A stretch of DNA of 64,000 bases, taken from NCBI RefSeq assembly GCF_002564045.1, contig NZ_PDJK01000002.1, forward strand, positions 744,001 to 808,000, given 5' to 3'. The notes below the pieces were generated by a model, which did no database searches, was not told the DNA's origin, and saw only the letters and a list, made by a program, of their open reading frames with translations. A program made the position numbers and the translations under genes. Shown piece after piece: positions 1 to 8,711 of the stretch (positions are counted from its first letter, which is position 1; each line of letters starts with the position of its first letter). The stretch is from Amycolatopsis sulphurea. Lineage in GTDB: Bacteria > Actinomycetota > Actinomycetes > Mycobacteriales > Pseudonocardiaceae.

Positions 1-1
1 C

Positions 2-232
2 CGTGACGAGATACCCATCCCCGGCACCGACCTGACCATCGGGCTCTACTCTCCCGAACGGTCGATCGCCGACGTCTTCCGCCTCCGCGGTGAGGTCGGC
101 TACGAACTCGCCCGAGACGCGCTGAAGGAGTGGCTGCGCCGAGGCGGTAAACCCGCACACCTCGTGCAGTTCGCCACCACCCTGCCTCGGGCCAAGACCC
201 CCATCCTCACCGCGCTGGACGCACTCGCATGA
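2..232 (+). CDS. AbiEi-type antitoxin / transcriptional regulator, C-terminal part (5' truncated by window edge)
   Basis: The gene is open from the window edge and ends in a TGA that overlaps the ATG of the next gene (ATGA). The visible 76 residues include LTIGLYSPERSIADVFRLR and a C-terminal stretch with LKEWLRRGGKPAHLVQFA, which resemble the C-terminal domain of AbiEi antitoxins of type IV toxin-antitoxin systems. In that family the antitoxin represses the operon and counteracts AbiEii. The tight coupling to an AbiEii-like gene supports the call. The N-terminal winged-helix domain lies outside the window, so integrity cannot be judged. Confidence 0.72.
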   Translation, partial: RDEIPIPGTDLTIGLYSPERSIADVFRLRGEVGYELARDALKEWLRRGGKPAHLVQFATTLPRAKTPILTALDALA

Positions 233-1081
233 CCATCGGCGACGCCACCTTCCGGCAGATCCAGGCCACCGCACGTTCGGCCGCGGCCCGGACGAGCCGT
301 CCCGACCCAGGAATATCTGACCCGGCACATCCTCGAATCGTTCCTTGAGCGCCTCACCCGTACCACCCATGCCCAGGACTTCGTGCTCAAAGGCGGCATT
401 CTGCTCGCCGCCTACGGGGTACGCCGCCCCACCAAAGATGCCGACGCGAACGCCATCGACGCAGACGTCTCGACCGCGCACCTCAGCACCGTGGTACGTG
501 ACATCGCCGCCATCGACACCCCGGACGGCGTGGTCTTCGACGTCGGCACGATCTCCGTCCAGGAGATTCGCGAGCAGGCGGACTATCCCGGCTTTCGAGT
601 GCGGGTGAAGGCCTCGATCACGCCCTGGCAGGGTGTCGCGGTCTGGGACGTGTCCACCGGCGACCCGATCGTCCCCGCGCCACGAACCGTACGAATCGAG
701 CGGGTGCTCGGGCATCCGATCGAGATACTCGGCTACGCCCCCGAGACGACCATCGCGGAAAAAGGCATCACCATCCTCGAGCGAGGCATCACCAGCACCC
801 GATGGCGGGACTACATCGACATCGTCCAGCTCGCCCGGCACGGCATCGACCCCGCAGAGCTTCTCCGCTCCGCTCACGCGGTCGCCCGCTACCGCGACGT
901 CCTCCTCGAACCCGTCAGCCTGCACCTGGCCGGCTATGGACAGGTCGGGCAGACCAAGTGGGCCGCCTGGCGACGCAAGGAAGGACTCGAGACGATCTCC
1001 GAAGAACTCCTCGACAACCAAGTCGCACTCGTCGCGGCGATTCTCGATCCTATCTTCCGGGCAGGGTCCAGCACGAACTAG
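229..1081 (+). pseudogene. AbiEii-type nucleotidyltransferase toxin, frameshifted
   Basis: From the ATG at 229 the reading frame gives [20 protein letters not shown] and then stops after 39 codons. The adjacent frame continues from about 302 with TQEYLTRHILESFLERL, the nucleotidyltransferase motif FVLKGGILLAAYG followed by RRPTKDADANA, and runs to 1081. Removing one C from the run near 301-303 (CGTCCCGACC) restores a single 283-residue protein, a normal length for AbiEii toxins, which are predicted to transfer nucleotides and arrest growth. No good start codon precedes the second frame, so as written the gene is broken. A consensus error in a C run is an alternative. Family membership is clear from the GG...D-x-D pattern; loss of function is uncertain. 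Confidence 0.75.
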
Positions 1082-1222
1082 CGATCACCCTCGGTCAAGC
1101 AGGCCGTCCGGGCAGATGACCGACGACAGGCGCACCGTCGACGGCGCCGCCTTGGTGTCCGGCGCACGAAAACCCAAAACGAACAGGTCACGTGCACTCG
1201 GGAGTCGGCGTCGTAGCCGCGC

Positions 1223-1525
1223 TCAGCCCTCGCGCAGGTGTGCTTCGACCCGTTCCACCTTCGCGGCCAGCTGGTTCTCGTAGCCGGGCCGGATGTCCGC
1301 CTTGAGCACCAGCCCGACCCGCGCCGACCCCTCCCCCGCGGCTGCCACGGCCTCCTTCACCACGGCCATGACTTCGTCCCACTCGCCCTCGATGCTCGTG
1401 AACATGGCGTCGGTCGAATTCGGCAGCCCGCTCTCGCGCACTACCTTGACCGCTCGGGCGACCTTCTCGCTGACTCCGCCGTCCGGGTCTACGCCGGACG
1501 GGCTCACGCTGAACGCGACGATCAT
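1223..1525 (-). CDS. MTH1187/YkoF-like thiamine-binding protein (DUF77)
   Basis: A 100-residue protein starting MIVAFSVSPSG, with the hallmark central stretch GLPNSTDAMFTSIEGEWDEV and a C-terminal AKVERVEAHL helix. This matches the small ferredoxin-fold thiamine-binding family (MTH1187, YqgV). Members form tetramers and bind thiamine or related heterocycles; they are presumed cytoplasmic. It is divergent from the MarR-type regulator whose start lies 80 bases away, so the two may share a regulatory region. No other thiamine genes are nearby, so the physiological ligand is not shown by context. Confidence 0.8.
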   Translation of the reverse strand: MIVAFSVSPSGVDPDGGVSEKVARAVKVVRESGLPNSTDAMFTSIEGEWDEVMAVVKEAVAAAGEGSARVGLVLKADIRPGYENQLAAKVERVEAHLREG

Positions 1526-1604
1526 GCTCGACTTCCTTTCGCCTGCCGGATTTCCGGTGGGGCCTCAGGGCACCGCGCGGTACCCGCTGGTAGCTTCGCG
1601 TGTC

Positions 1605-2105
1605 ATGAACCGTCCGCTGCCGTTCGACCCGATCGCCCGCGCGGCACAGTTCTGGGAGGACCGGATCGGTCCGGCCGGAACCATGGCCGCGGTCACCGGC
1701 GTGATGCGCGTGCAGCAGATCATCCAATCCGCGGTCGACGGTGCGCTGAAGCCGCACGGTCTCACCTTCGCCCGCTACGAGGCGCTCGTGCTGCTCACCT
1801 TCTCCCGCCACGCGCGGCTGCCGATGCGGGTGATGGGTGAACGGCTGCAGCTGCACCCCACCAGCGTCACCAACATAGTCGACCGGCTCGAACGCGACGG
1901 GCTGGTCAAGCGGGTGCCGCACCCGACCGACCGGCGCACCACCCTGGTGGAGATCACCGAGAACGGCCGCGCCCGGCGGGAGGCGGCGACCGCGGCCGTG
2001 GTCGGGATCGATTTCGGCCTCACCGGCCTCACCGAGCGGCAGGTCGGCCAGCTCACCGAGCTGCTCACCAAGGTCCGCAAGTCCGCGGGCGACTTCACCG
2101 AATAG
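1605..2105 (+). CDS. MarR-family transcriptional regulator
   Basis: The ATG at 1605 opens a 166-residue protein beginning MNRPLPFDPIARAAQFWEDR. The frame is open further upstream but has no conserved content. A winged-helix MarR domain is visible: LTFARYEALVLLTFS, then MGERLQLHPTSVTNIVDRLE as the recognition region, then the wing LVKRVPHPTDRRTTLVEIT. MarR proteins are dimeric DNA-binding repressors, often released by small aromatic ligands. The divergent thiamine-binding gene is the most likely direct target besides autoregulation; this is inference. A strong hairpin follows the stop. Confidence 0.88.
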   Translation: MNRPLPFDPIARAAQFWEDRIGPAGTMAAVTGVMRVQQIIQSAVDGALKPHGLTFARYEALVLLTFSRHARLPMRVMGERLQLHPTSVTNIVDRLERDGLVKRVPHPTDRRTTLVEITENGRARREAATAAVVGIDFGLTGLTERQVGQLTELLTKVRKSAGDFTE

Positions 2106-2107
2106 CA

Positions 2108-2142
2108 CGACGGGCCTGCGCGAAGCTCGCACAGGCCCGTCG
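2108..2142. terminator. Hairpin between convergent marR and DUF3817 genes
   Basis: An 11-bp perfect stem (CGACGGGCCTG at 2108-2118 against CAGGCCCGTCG at 2132-2142) with a 13-base loop directly follows the MarR stop and lies 3' of the facing DUF3817 gene. There is no T tract. It is probably a bidirectional terminator or 3'-end stabiliser. Confidence 0.65.
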
Positions 2143-2163
2143 CCTTGGGGGATTCGGGGAGGG

Positions 2164-2529
2164 TCAGGCGACCGGCTCGGGTACGCGCCGGAACAGGCCG
2201 ACGCCGCCGTGGGTGAGCCGCTGCGGGCCGTCGAGCCGGCCGTTGCGCAGCGCCCACTTCTCGAACAGCCAGGTGAACAGCGGCGGGATGCTGGCCAGCA
2301 GCGCGAGCACGAGGGTGCGCGGGCGCCAGCCCAGCGGCTTCGCCACGGACAGGGAGGTGATCACGTACAGGACGAAGACGACGCCGTGCACCATGCCGAG
2401 GACGGGCACGCCGCCCTGGCCGGAGGAGTCGACGGCGTACTTGAGAAACATCCCGATCAGCAAGCCGAGCCAGGACAGAGCCTCGGCGACTGCGGCCACG
2501 CGGAACACGAGAGCGGCCTTGCTGGACAC
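2164..2529 (-). CDS. DUF3817 integral membrane protein
   Basis: A 121-residue membrane protein. The GTG at 2529 was chosen because AGGAGG lies 5 bases upstream on the minus strand; the frame is open for 23 more codons but these lack conservation. Three hydrophobic segments are visible: near the N-terminus (FRVAAVAEALSWLGLLIGMF), the centre (VLGMVHGVVFVLYVITSLSV) and the C-terminal third (TLVLALLASIPPLFTWLFEK). The order and the conserved EALSW, GMVHG and PPLFTW-FEKW elements fit DUF3817, a family of unknown function in actinobacterial membranes. Its 3' end faces the MarR gene. Confidence 0.8.
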   Translation of the reverse strand: MSSKAALVFRVAAVAEALSWLGLLIGMFLKYAVDSSGQGGVPVLGMVHGVVFVLYVITSLSVAKPLGWRPRTLVLALLASIPPLFTWLFEKWALRNGRLDGPQRLTHGGVGLFRRVPEPVA

Positions 2530-2926
2530 GACATCCTCCTGTGCGTCACCTGTGTGCGTGCTGCCTGCACACACAAAAACGTCCGGCGCACTGTCCAAGG
2601 CGGACGGATCCGCTCGGCGTCAACAGCGATGTCGGACGTGATGAGGACAGTGTGCGGGGTGAGCGGGCTCACCGGAACACCGGGTCCAGTGACCCCGATC
2701 ACGACGAAGATCGCGACTGGTCTGGACCATGTGTGGCTTTTCGCGGCGAATGCCCGATCTGGTGACGGTTTTCCGGCCGGCTCCCACGATGCGGGAGAAG
2801 AAGTTCACCGAGTGTCCGCAGTCGAGCACGCAGCGGCAGGCCGGGGCGGCAGGGTCGCAGAGGGTGATGTTCCCCACGTGGCATTTTGCCAGCGCGACGT
2901 CCGGCTCGCCACGTCCGGGTCGAATG
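2530..2926. other. Gene-poor intergenic stretch upstream of the DUF3817 gene
   Basis: No convincing coding sequence was found. Short open frames on both strands lack recognisable motifs or ribosome binding sites. The stretch holds the presumed promoter of the leftward DUF3817 gene and ends at the palindromic repeat that follows the GH92 gene. Confidence 0.5.
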
Positions 2927-2977
2927 CTGTGAAGGGGCCCTTCACGGACTTAGAGTCCGTGAAGGGCCCCTTCACAG
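2927..2977. repeat. 51-bp intergenic palindrome, copy 1 (3' of the GH92 gene)
   Basis: A perfect inverted repeat with 24-nt arms (2927-2950 and 2954-2977) around a TAG centre. Each arm contains the internal sequence GAAGGGGCCCTTCAC, itself nearly palindromic. It lies 35 bases beyond the stop codon of the alpha-mannosidase gene. The same element recurs five more times in this window, always at gene 3' ends. Confidence 0.92.
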
Positions 2978-3011
2978 CTTTGCCCGGCGACCCACCGGTG
3001 CGGGGTCCTGG

Positions 3012-6000
3012 TCAGCCGATGCCGATGGCGAACACGTGCATAGCGCCGCCGCCCTTGGTGTCGTTCGGCAGGGTCACGCTCGCGACGGTCTTGCCTGGGG
3101 TGAGGGTGATCGGTGCGGTGGCGAAGACCACGGTGCGGATCTTCTGCGCGTCACCGCCGGAGGCATTTCGGTACGGAGTGGACAGTGCGATCTTGTTGCC
3201 GTACGCCGGTTGTGCGTTTCCCCCGTTGAGCGTCCAGTCGGAGAGTCCGACGGTGGAGGTGGATTTGCTGCCGTCGGTGTAGGTGACGGTGAGAGTGCCT
3301 TGCGAGTTGCCGTTGCTGGCGGAGCCGAGCAGGGCGAGCTTACCGGCGCCGGTCACGTTCACGGTCTGGCCGGCGGCCACGGCGTTGTCCGGGTCGCCCA
3401 CCGGATAGGAGGGCCAGGTGAACTTCAGGCCATCGCTGGTCACCGTGCCGCCTGGCTTCGCTCCGGCGGCGGCCAAGGCATCCGACGAGTAGCTCCAGCC
3501 GCCGCCGTCGAAGTTTCCGGCGGCGGGGTTCGAGTCCGGTGAGAGGCCGGTGTTGTCCACAGTGGCCAGCCAGCTGTTCGGCTGCGCCACCAGCACGGTG
3601 AGCACGGCCTGCGTCGCGGGCAGGCCCGGTGCCGAGAACGTCACCGGGATCCGCCGCGGGCCGTCGGAGGTTCCGGCGGGAACGCCCACCTGTACGGTGG
3701 CGCCGGCCTTGCCCGAAGCCGGGACGGCGACCTGGCCAGTGGACGGCGAGAGCGTGATGCCGTCGGCGCTGCCTGCGGTGTAGGACCAGTTCGTCGGCTT
3801 GCCGGTCAAGTCTTGCACGCCGATCGACGCCTTCGCGGTCGAGCCGGCGGGTACCACCACCCGCGCCGGGTCCGCAAAGGACAGACTCGGCTTTTCCTGT
3901 TCACGGAACGACGGCGGCGCGTCGGCCGCGGCGGAGCCCCACGCCGTGGCCTTGGCGGAGCGGGTGAAGTCGAGCGTGCCGCCGTTTCCGATCAGGGCTT
4001 CGGGCAGCCACGCCTTGCTCGCCGCGCTGCCGTTGACTTTCAGGCCGCCGACGTAGTCACCAATGCCGGGCGCGTTGATGGTGATCTTCTTGCCCGCACC
4101 GGTGGTGAGCGTGGCGCTCTCGAATCGCGGCGTGGTGAGCAGAACCTCCGCACGGCCCGGGATCTCTGGGTAGATGCCGAGCGCGGACCAGACATACCAG
4201 GAGGACATCTGCCCGAGATCGTCGTTGCCGATCAGGCCTTCCGGACGCGGGTTGTACAGCTCGTTCATCGAGCGGTGCACGATCGACTGAGATTTAGCCG
4301 GTGCTCCGGCGTAGGAATAGACGAACGGCGCGTTGGAGTTCGGCTCGTTGCCCATGAACGCGTATGGCTCCTGGGTGCCTGCGTTCAGCTTGGTGAAGAA
4401 CGTGTCCAAACGCGACTGAACTGCGTCGTTGCCACCAAAGGCCGACACCACACCACCGAGGTCGTAGGGCACCATCCAGTCGTACTGCGCACCGTTTCCT
4501 TCGACCCAGCCCTGCGAGCTGGCCGGGTCGTAGCTGCCGGAGAACGAACCGTCCGCGTTGCGCGGCTGCAGGTGCCCGGTACCCGGGTTGTAGAGGTTCT
4601 GCCAGTTCTGGGCGCGCTTCATGAAGGTGTTGTACGTGGCGCCGTCGCCGAGACGCTTGGCGAACTCGGCGATGGCGAAGTCCGCACTGGTGTACTCCAG
4701 CGTGTCCGCGCCAGCGCCCGGTACGTAGCCCAGCTTTTGGTAGTCCGCCAGCCCGGGCCGTTCGACATAGCCCTGCGTCGGCTGGGTGGCACCCTTGATC
4801 ATGAGCAGCAACGCCTTTTGCGCGTCGAAGTCACGGGCGCCGAAGGCGTACGCGCTGGAAACGATGATGTGGTATGGATCGCCGTTCATCACGCCGGTGT
4901 AGTCGTTCGCGACTGTCCAGCGGTCCCATGAACCGCCCTGTTCGGCGTAGGCCATCATCGAACGCACGATGTCCGAAGTCTGCTTGGGATCGATCGTGGC
5001 CAGCAAGGGGATCTCAGAGCGGTAGATGTCCCAGCCGGAGAAGTTGGTGTACATCGCGTGGCCCCGGTCGGCCTGGTGGATCCGGCCGTCGAAACCCGGA
5101 TAGCGACCGTCCACATCGGAAAAGATGTTCGGCTGGATCAGCGAGTGGTAGAGCGAGGTGTAGAAGGTCGTCCGGTCGGCGTCCGGGCCGCCGGTCACCG
5201 CGATCTTGCCGAGCTGGTCGTTCCACGCCTTGCGCGCGTCCGCGGCAACCCGGTCGAAGGACTTCCCGCCGTTGTTCTCCGCCGCCAGGTTGGCCTTCGC
5301 GCCTTCTTTGGACACAAAGGACAGTCCTACCCGGACATTGACCTGTGCGCCGTCGAGGTTCGGGAAGGTCACGTACCCGCCGCTGCCCGGGCCGCTCACC
5401 GTGGTGCTGCGCGGCTCCGCCTTGGCCGGGCGCGCCATCGACGCGTTCACTCCGTCCGGCTGCGCGACCTTCGCCTTCGCGCCACCGCGTTCCTCGGTCT
5501 TGCCGGGCGTGACCGCACCGTTCTTCCAGGTGCCGACGGACTCGAACGGCGTGTCGAACTTGGCCGAGAAGTACACCCGGTAGCTGTTCTTGGCGCCGCA
5601 GAACCGACCGCTGGCCGCCCAACCGCTGATGGTGTCCTTGCCGATGGTGATCGACGCGTCGTCGGTGCCGTTGACCGAGCCGGAGGTGTTGAGCAGCAAG
5701 GTCGACGCGGCGCCGGCCGGGTAGCTCAGCCGTGCCGAGCCGGTGCGCTGGGTCGCGCTCAGCTCCACCTTGGCACCGCTGTCCAGCGTGACGTCGTAGG
5801 CGCCCGCCGTGGCGTGTTCCTTGGCGTGCGAGAACTTCGCCGTGTAGTGCCCCGGATCGGTCGCCGGTGAGGAGGAGACCTCACCGACGTAGGGCATGAA
5901 CGGAAGGTCCTGATAGGTACTGCAGCCCGCGCCGGACAGGTGCGTGAGGCTGAACCCGGTCAGCGTGTCGTCGTCGTAGAAGTACCCGCCGGGCTGGGAT

Positions 6001-6245
6001 TTCTGCGTGTCCGGGCTCCACTGCACCAGGCCGAACGGCGTCACCGCGCCGGGGAAGGTGTTGCCCGCCCCGCCGCCGGTCCCGTGGTCCGCCCCGCCGG
6101 GCCGGGTGCCGACGAACGGGTTCACCCACTTCGCCGGGTCGGTGTCCGGAGCCTTGTCCGCGGCCGCCGCCGGGACCGCCGCGGTACTCACCAAGGCGGC
6201 CACCGCCGCGCAGATCAGTCCGGCTCGCCAGCGCGTTCGCGCCAT
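3012..6245 (-). CDS. Secreted GH92 alpha-mannosidase
   Basis: A 1,077-residue secreted glycoside hydrolase. The second of two nearby ATG codons (6245) was preferred because GGAGAGG lies 8 bases upstream; 6251 is the alternative. A Sec signal peptide is evident (MARTRWRAGLICAAVAALVS followed by an AAA cleavage region). The GH92 N-terminal domain starts at VNPFVGTRPGGADHG. The catalytic domain shows WVEGNGAQYDWMVPYD and DDLGQMSSWYVWSALG, hallmarks of calcium-dependent exo-alpha-mannosidases. A NEW3-like Ig domain and a C-terminal beta-sandwich domain (about the last 170 residues) probably bind carbohydrate. The enzyme would release mannose from extracellular mannans or N-glycans. It is divergent from a LacI gene with paired operators and from mannose-6-phosphate isomerase, which supports this substrate. 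Confidence 0.93.
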   Translation of the reverse strand: MARTRWRAGLICAAVAALVSTAAVPAAAADKAPDTDPAKWVNPFVGTRPGGADHGTGGGAGNTFPGAVTPFGLVQWSPDTQKSQPGGYFYDDDTLTGFSLTHLSGAGCSTYQDLPFMPYVGEVSSSPATDPGHYTAKFSHAKEHATAGAYDVTLDSGAKVELSATQRTGSARLSYPAGAASTLLLNTSGSVNGTDDASITIGKDTISGWAASGRFCGAKNSYRVYFSAKFDTPFESVGTWKNGAVTPGKTEERGGAKAKVAQPDGVNASMARPAKAEPRSTTVSGPGSGGYVTFPNLDGAQVNVRVGLSFVSKEGAKANLAAENNGGKSFDRVAADARKAWNDQLGKIAVTGGPDADRTTFYTSLYHSLIQPNIFSDVDGRYPGFDGRIHQADRGHAMYTNFSGWDIYRSEIPLLATIDPKQTSDIVRSMMAYAEQGGSWDRWTVANDYTGVMNGDPYHIIVSSAYAFGARDFDAQKALLLMIKGATQPTQGYVERPGLADYQKLGYVPGAGADTLEYTSADFAIAEFAKRLGDGATYNTFMKRAQNWQNLYNPGTGHLQPRNADGSFSGSYDPASSQGWVEGNGAQYDWMVPYDLGGVVSAFGGNDAVQSRLDTFFTKLNAGTQEPYAFMGNEPNSNAPFVYSYAGAPAKSQSIVHRSMNELYNPRPEGLIGNDDLGQMSSWYVWSALGIYPEIPGRAEVLLTTPRFESATLTTGAGKKITINAPGIGDYVGGLKVNGSAASKAWLPEALIGNGGTLDFTRSAKATAWGSAAADAPPSFREQEKPSLSFADPARVVVPAGSTAKASIGVQDLTGKPTNWSYTAGSADGITLSPSTGQVAVPASGKAGATVQVGVPAGTSDGPRRIPVTFSAPGLPATQAVLTVLVAQPNSWLATVDNTGLSPDSNPAAGNFDGGGWSYSSDALAAAGAKPGGTVTSDGLKFTWPSYPVGDPDNAVAAGQTVNVTGAGKLALLGSASNGNSQGTLTVTYTDGSKSTSTVGLSDWTLNGGNAQPAYGNKIALSTPYRNASGGDAQKIRTVVFATAPITLTPGKTVASVTLPNDTKGGGAMHVFAIGIG

Positions 6246-6306
6246 CGCCATCGCCTCTCCGGTCGTCCGCGCGAACCGGCCGTGACCACCGGCGCACCGG
6301 GTGGAT

Positions 6307-6318
6307 GACAACCTTGTC
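6307..6318. promoter_or_regulatory. LacI-type operator candidate upstream of the GH92 gene
   Basis: GACAACCTTGTC is a 12-bp palindrome with one central mismatch, 62 bases upstream of the GH92 start. It matches 11 of 12 positions of the perfect palindrome at the start of the divergent LacI gene. The central CG-type dyad is usual for LacI-family operators. Confidence 0.6.
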
Positions 6319-6503
6319 GCGCACCTGTAGATGCCGGTCACCTTGGGTGGCGAGGCGAACGGGCGTCAAGACCGGCGGGCAGGCCTGTCTCGTTCCGGAC
6401 AGGTTGATCAGCCATCCGTATGAAGACTTTCGCAGGATCTTCGTGCACGGGCGGGTCCCGGGCATTGACAGCAGGCCGCCGGGTGGTGTCCAATTCCGGC
6501 ACT

Positions 6504-7556
6504 ATGACAACGTTGTCTCCGCAGGGACGGGACGCGGACGGGCCGCCACGCCCGGCGAGCAGGCGGGCCACGATGAGCGATGTGGCCCGGCTGGCCGGTG
6601 TCAGCATCAAGACGGTGTCGCGGGTGGTCAACGACGAGCCCGCGGTCCATCCGGAGACCGCCGAACGCGTGGTCGCCGCGATCGAGCAGCTCGGCTTCCG
6701 GCGCAACCTCGGCGCGCGCAATCTGCGCCGCGGGTCCACCACCGGCACCATCGGGCTGATAGTGGAGGACGTCGGCAACCCGTTCTACTCCGAGCTGAAC
6801 CGCGCGGTGGAACGCATCGCCACCTCGTTCGGCAGGCAGGTGCTGACCGGTTCCTCGGAGGAGAACTCGGACCGGGAACGCGAGCTGGCGCTGGAGTTCT
6901 GTGCGCGGCGGGTGGACGGCATCCTGGTGGTGCCCGCCGGGTTGCAGCACGGGTATCTGGTGCCGGAGATGCGCGCGGGCACCCCGGTGGTGTTCCTGGA
7001 CAGGCCGGCCGGCGACATCGTGGCCGACACCGTGCTGGTCGACAACCTCGGCGGCACCGTCGAGGCGGTCACCCACCTGGCCGCGCAGGGCCACCGCCGG
7101 ATCGCCTTCCTCGGCGACAGCCCGGACATCTTCACCGCCGCCGAACGCCTGCGCGGTTTCCGGGAAGGTTGCGTGCGCAACGGGATCCCCTACGACGAGA
7201 ACCTCGTCGCCATGCACACCCCGGCCCCCGAGAAGATCGGCCACGCCGTGCGCACGCTGCTGTGCGGACCGGCCGCCGCGACCGCGGTGATCGCGGGCAA
7301 CAACCGCGTGGCCGTGCACCTGCTGCGCGCGCTGGCCCACGCCGAGCACCGCCCGGCGCTGGTCAGCTTCGACGACTTCGAGCTGGCGGACCTGCTGGAC
7401 CCGCCGGTCACCGTGGTCGCGCACGACGTCAGCGCCCTCGGGCACGCGGCGGCCGAACTGCTGTTCGCCCGGATCCAGGGTGAGCAATCCGCACCGAGAA
7501 AGGTGATTCTGCCCGTGCGTCTCGTTCCCCGTGGTTCCGGTGAGGTCGCCCCGTGA
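6504..7556 (+). CDS. LacI-family transcriptional repressor of the mannose module
   Basis: A 350-residue regulator. ATG at 6504 was chosen; an earlier in-frame ATG at 6420 would add 28 unconserved residues. The LacI DNA-binding domain is at residues about 22-75 (MSDVARLAGVSIKTVSRVVN, then the hinge NLGARNLRRGSTTG), followed by a periplasmic-binding-like effector domain beginning TIGLIVEDVGNPFYSELNRA. The start codon overlaps a perfect 12-bp operator-like palindrome, which suggests autoregulation. It overlaps the mannose-6-phosphate isomerase gene by 4 bases (GTGA), so both are one transcript. Effector is unknown; mannose or a derivative is the natural guess from context. Confidence 0.9.
   Translation: MTTLSPQGRDADGPPRPASRRATMSDVARLAGVSIKTVSRVVNDEPAVHPETAERVVAAIEQLGFRRNLGARNLRRGSTTGTIGLIVEDVGNPFYSELNRAVERIATSFGRQVLTGSSEENSDRERELALEFCARRVDGILVVPAGLQHGYLVPEMRAGTPVVFLDRPAGDIVADTVLVDNLGGTVEAVTHLAAQGHRRIAFLGDSPDIFTAAERLRGFREGCVRNGIPYDENLVAMHTPAPEKIGHAVRTLLCGPAAATAVIAGNNRVAVHLLRALAHAEHRPALVSFDDFELADLLDPPVTVVAHDVSALGHAAAELLFARIQGEQSAPRKVILPVRLVPRGSGEVAP
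6506..6517. promoter_or_regulatory. Perfect LacI-type operator overlapping the lacI start codon
   Basis: GACAACGTTGTC is a perfect 12-bp palindrome with a central CG, beginning in the G of the ATG at 6504. With its partner at 6307-6318 it brackets the divergent promoter region. A TTGACA at about 6464-6470 may be the -35 element of the rightward promoter. Confidence 0.65.
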
Positions 7557-8590
7557 CCGAGCACCTCCAGCCCATCCGGCTCCCGGCCAACCCGCCACCG
7601 CAGTTCTACCGAGGCGGCGACGCGATCGCCCGGCTGCGCGGCGCGTCCGGCAGCGATTCGAGGTTCGGCCCGGAGGACTGGGTCGGCTCGGTCACCACGA
7701 TGTTCGGCCAGGAGACCAACGGTCTCACCCGGCTGCCGAGCGGATTGTGGCTGCGGGAGGCGGTTCGCGGCAACGCCGCCGCCTGGCTGGGCGAACGGCA
7801 CGTGGCGAAGCTCGGCGACTCCACCGGTCTCCTGGTGAAGCTGCTCGACGCCGGGCAGCGGCTGCCGGTGCACTTTCACCCGTCGGACGCGTTCGCGAAG
7901 CAGCACTTCGACTCGCATTTCGGCAAGACCGAGGCCTGGATCGTGGTCGGCACCTACGGCCACGACCCGCGCGTGTACCCGGGCTTCGCCGAAACGTTGA
8001 GCAAGGCGACCGTGGCCGAGTGGACCCGGGAGCAGGACGCGCCGAGCATGCTGGGCGCGCTGAACAGCATCCCGGTGCAGGCCGGCGACACGGTGTACAT
8101 CCCGGCGGGCCTGCCGCACGCGATCGGCGAGGGCGTGTTCGTCGTGGAGCTGCAGCAGCCCACGGATTTCTCGCTCACCCTGGAGTGGCGCGACTTCCTG
8201 GTCTCGCCGGAGAAGGGCCACCTCGGCATCGGCTTCGACACCGCGCTCGAAACCCTGGACACCTCCGGCTGGGACGCCGAACGGCTGAAGACGATCGTCA
8301 AGCACACCGCGGACGACGGCGCCGAGTCGGTGGATCTGCTGGCCGACGGGTCCGACGCGTTCTTCCGCGCCGACCGGATCCAGCTCACCGGCGGCGCTTT
8401 CGCACTGGACCCCTCGTTCGCGGTACTGGTCGTGATGGACGGCGAGGGCACCCTGCATACCGAGCACGGCAGCGAGTTCCCGCTGGCCAAGGGCGACACT
8501 TACGTCGTGCCCTTCGGCGCCGGGCAGGCCGAGGTGTCCGGGGCGGTCACCGTGATCCGGTGCCGTCCACCGGCTCCCGAAGCGCGGTAA
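7553..8590 (+). CDS. manA: Class I mannose-6-phosphate isomerase
   Basis: A 345-residue cytoplasmic enzyme starting at a GTG that overlaps the LacI stop. The zinc-site motif of type I phosphomannose isomerases is seen in LPVHFHPSDAFAKQHF and KTEAWIV, and the second in GDTVYIPAGLPHAIG. A C-terminal cupin half ends the protein. It interconverts mannose 6-phosphate and fructose 6-phosphate and would channel mannose released by the adjacent GH92 enzyme into glycolysis. No mannose transporter or kinase is encoded alongside, so uptake must be provided elsewhere. Confidence 0.9.
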   Translation: MTEHLQPIRLPANPPPQFYRGGDAIARLRGASGSDSRFGPEDWVGSVTTMFGQETNGLTRLPSGLWLREAVRGNAAAWLGERHVAKLGDSTGLLVKLLDAGQRLPVHFHPSDAFAKQHFDSHFGKTEAWIVVGTYGHDPRVYPGFAETLSKATVAEWTREQDAPSMLGALNSIPVQAGDTVYIPAGLPHAIGEGVFVVELQQPTDFSLTLEWRDFLVSPEKGHLGIGFDTALETLDTSGWDAERLKTIVKHTADDGAESVDLLADGSDAFFRADRIQLTGGAFALDPSFAVLVVMDGEGTLHTEHGSEFPLAKGDTYVVPFGAGQAEVSGAVTVIRCRPPAPEAR

Positions 8591-8711
8591 TCCGGCACCA
8601 TTCGTCCTAAGTGGACGGAAAGATGAGCGCTCCGCAGGAGACTTTTCCCGGAATGTCCCCTTCAGGGTTTTCGGTCGCTATCATCTACTCCCCACTGCCG
8701 AGGGAGGCCGG

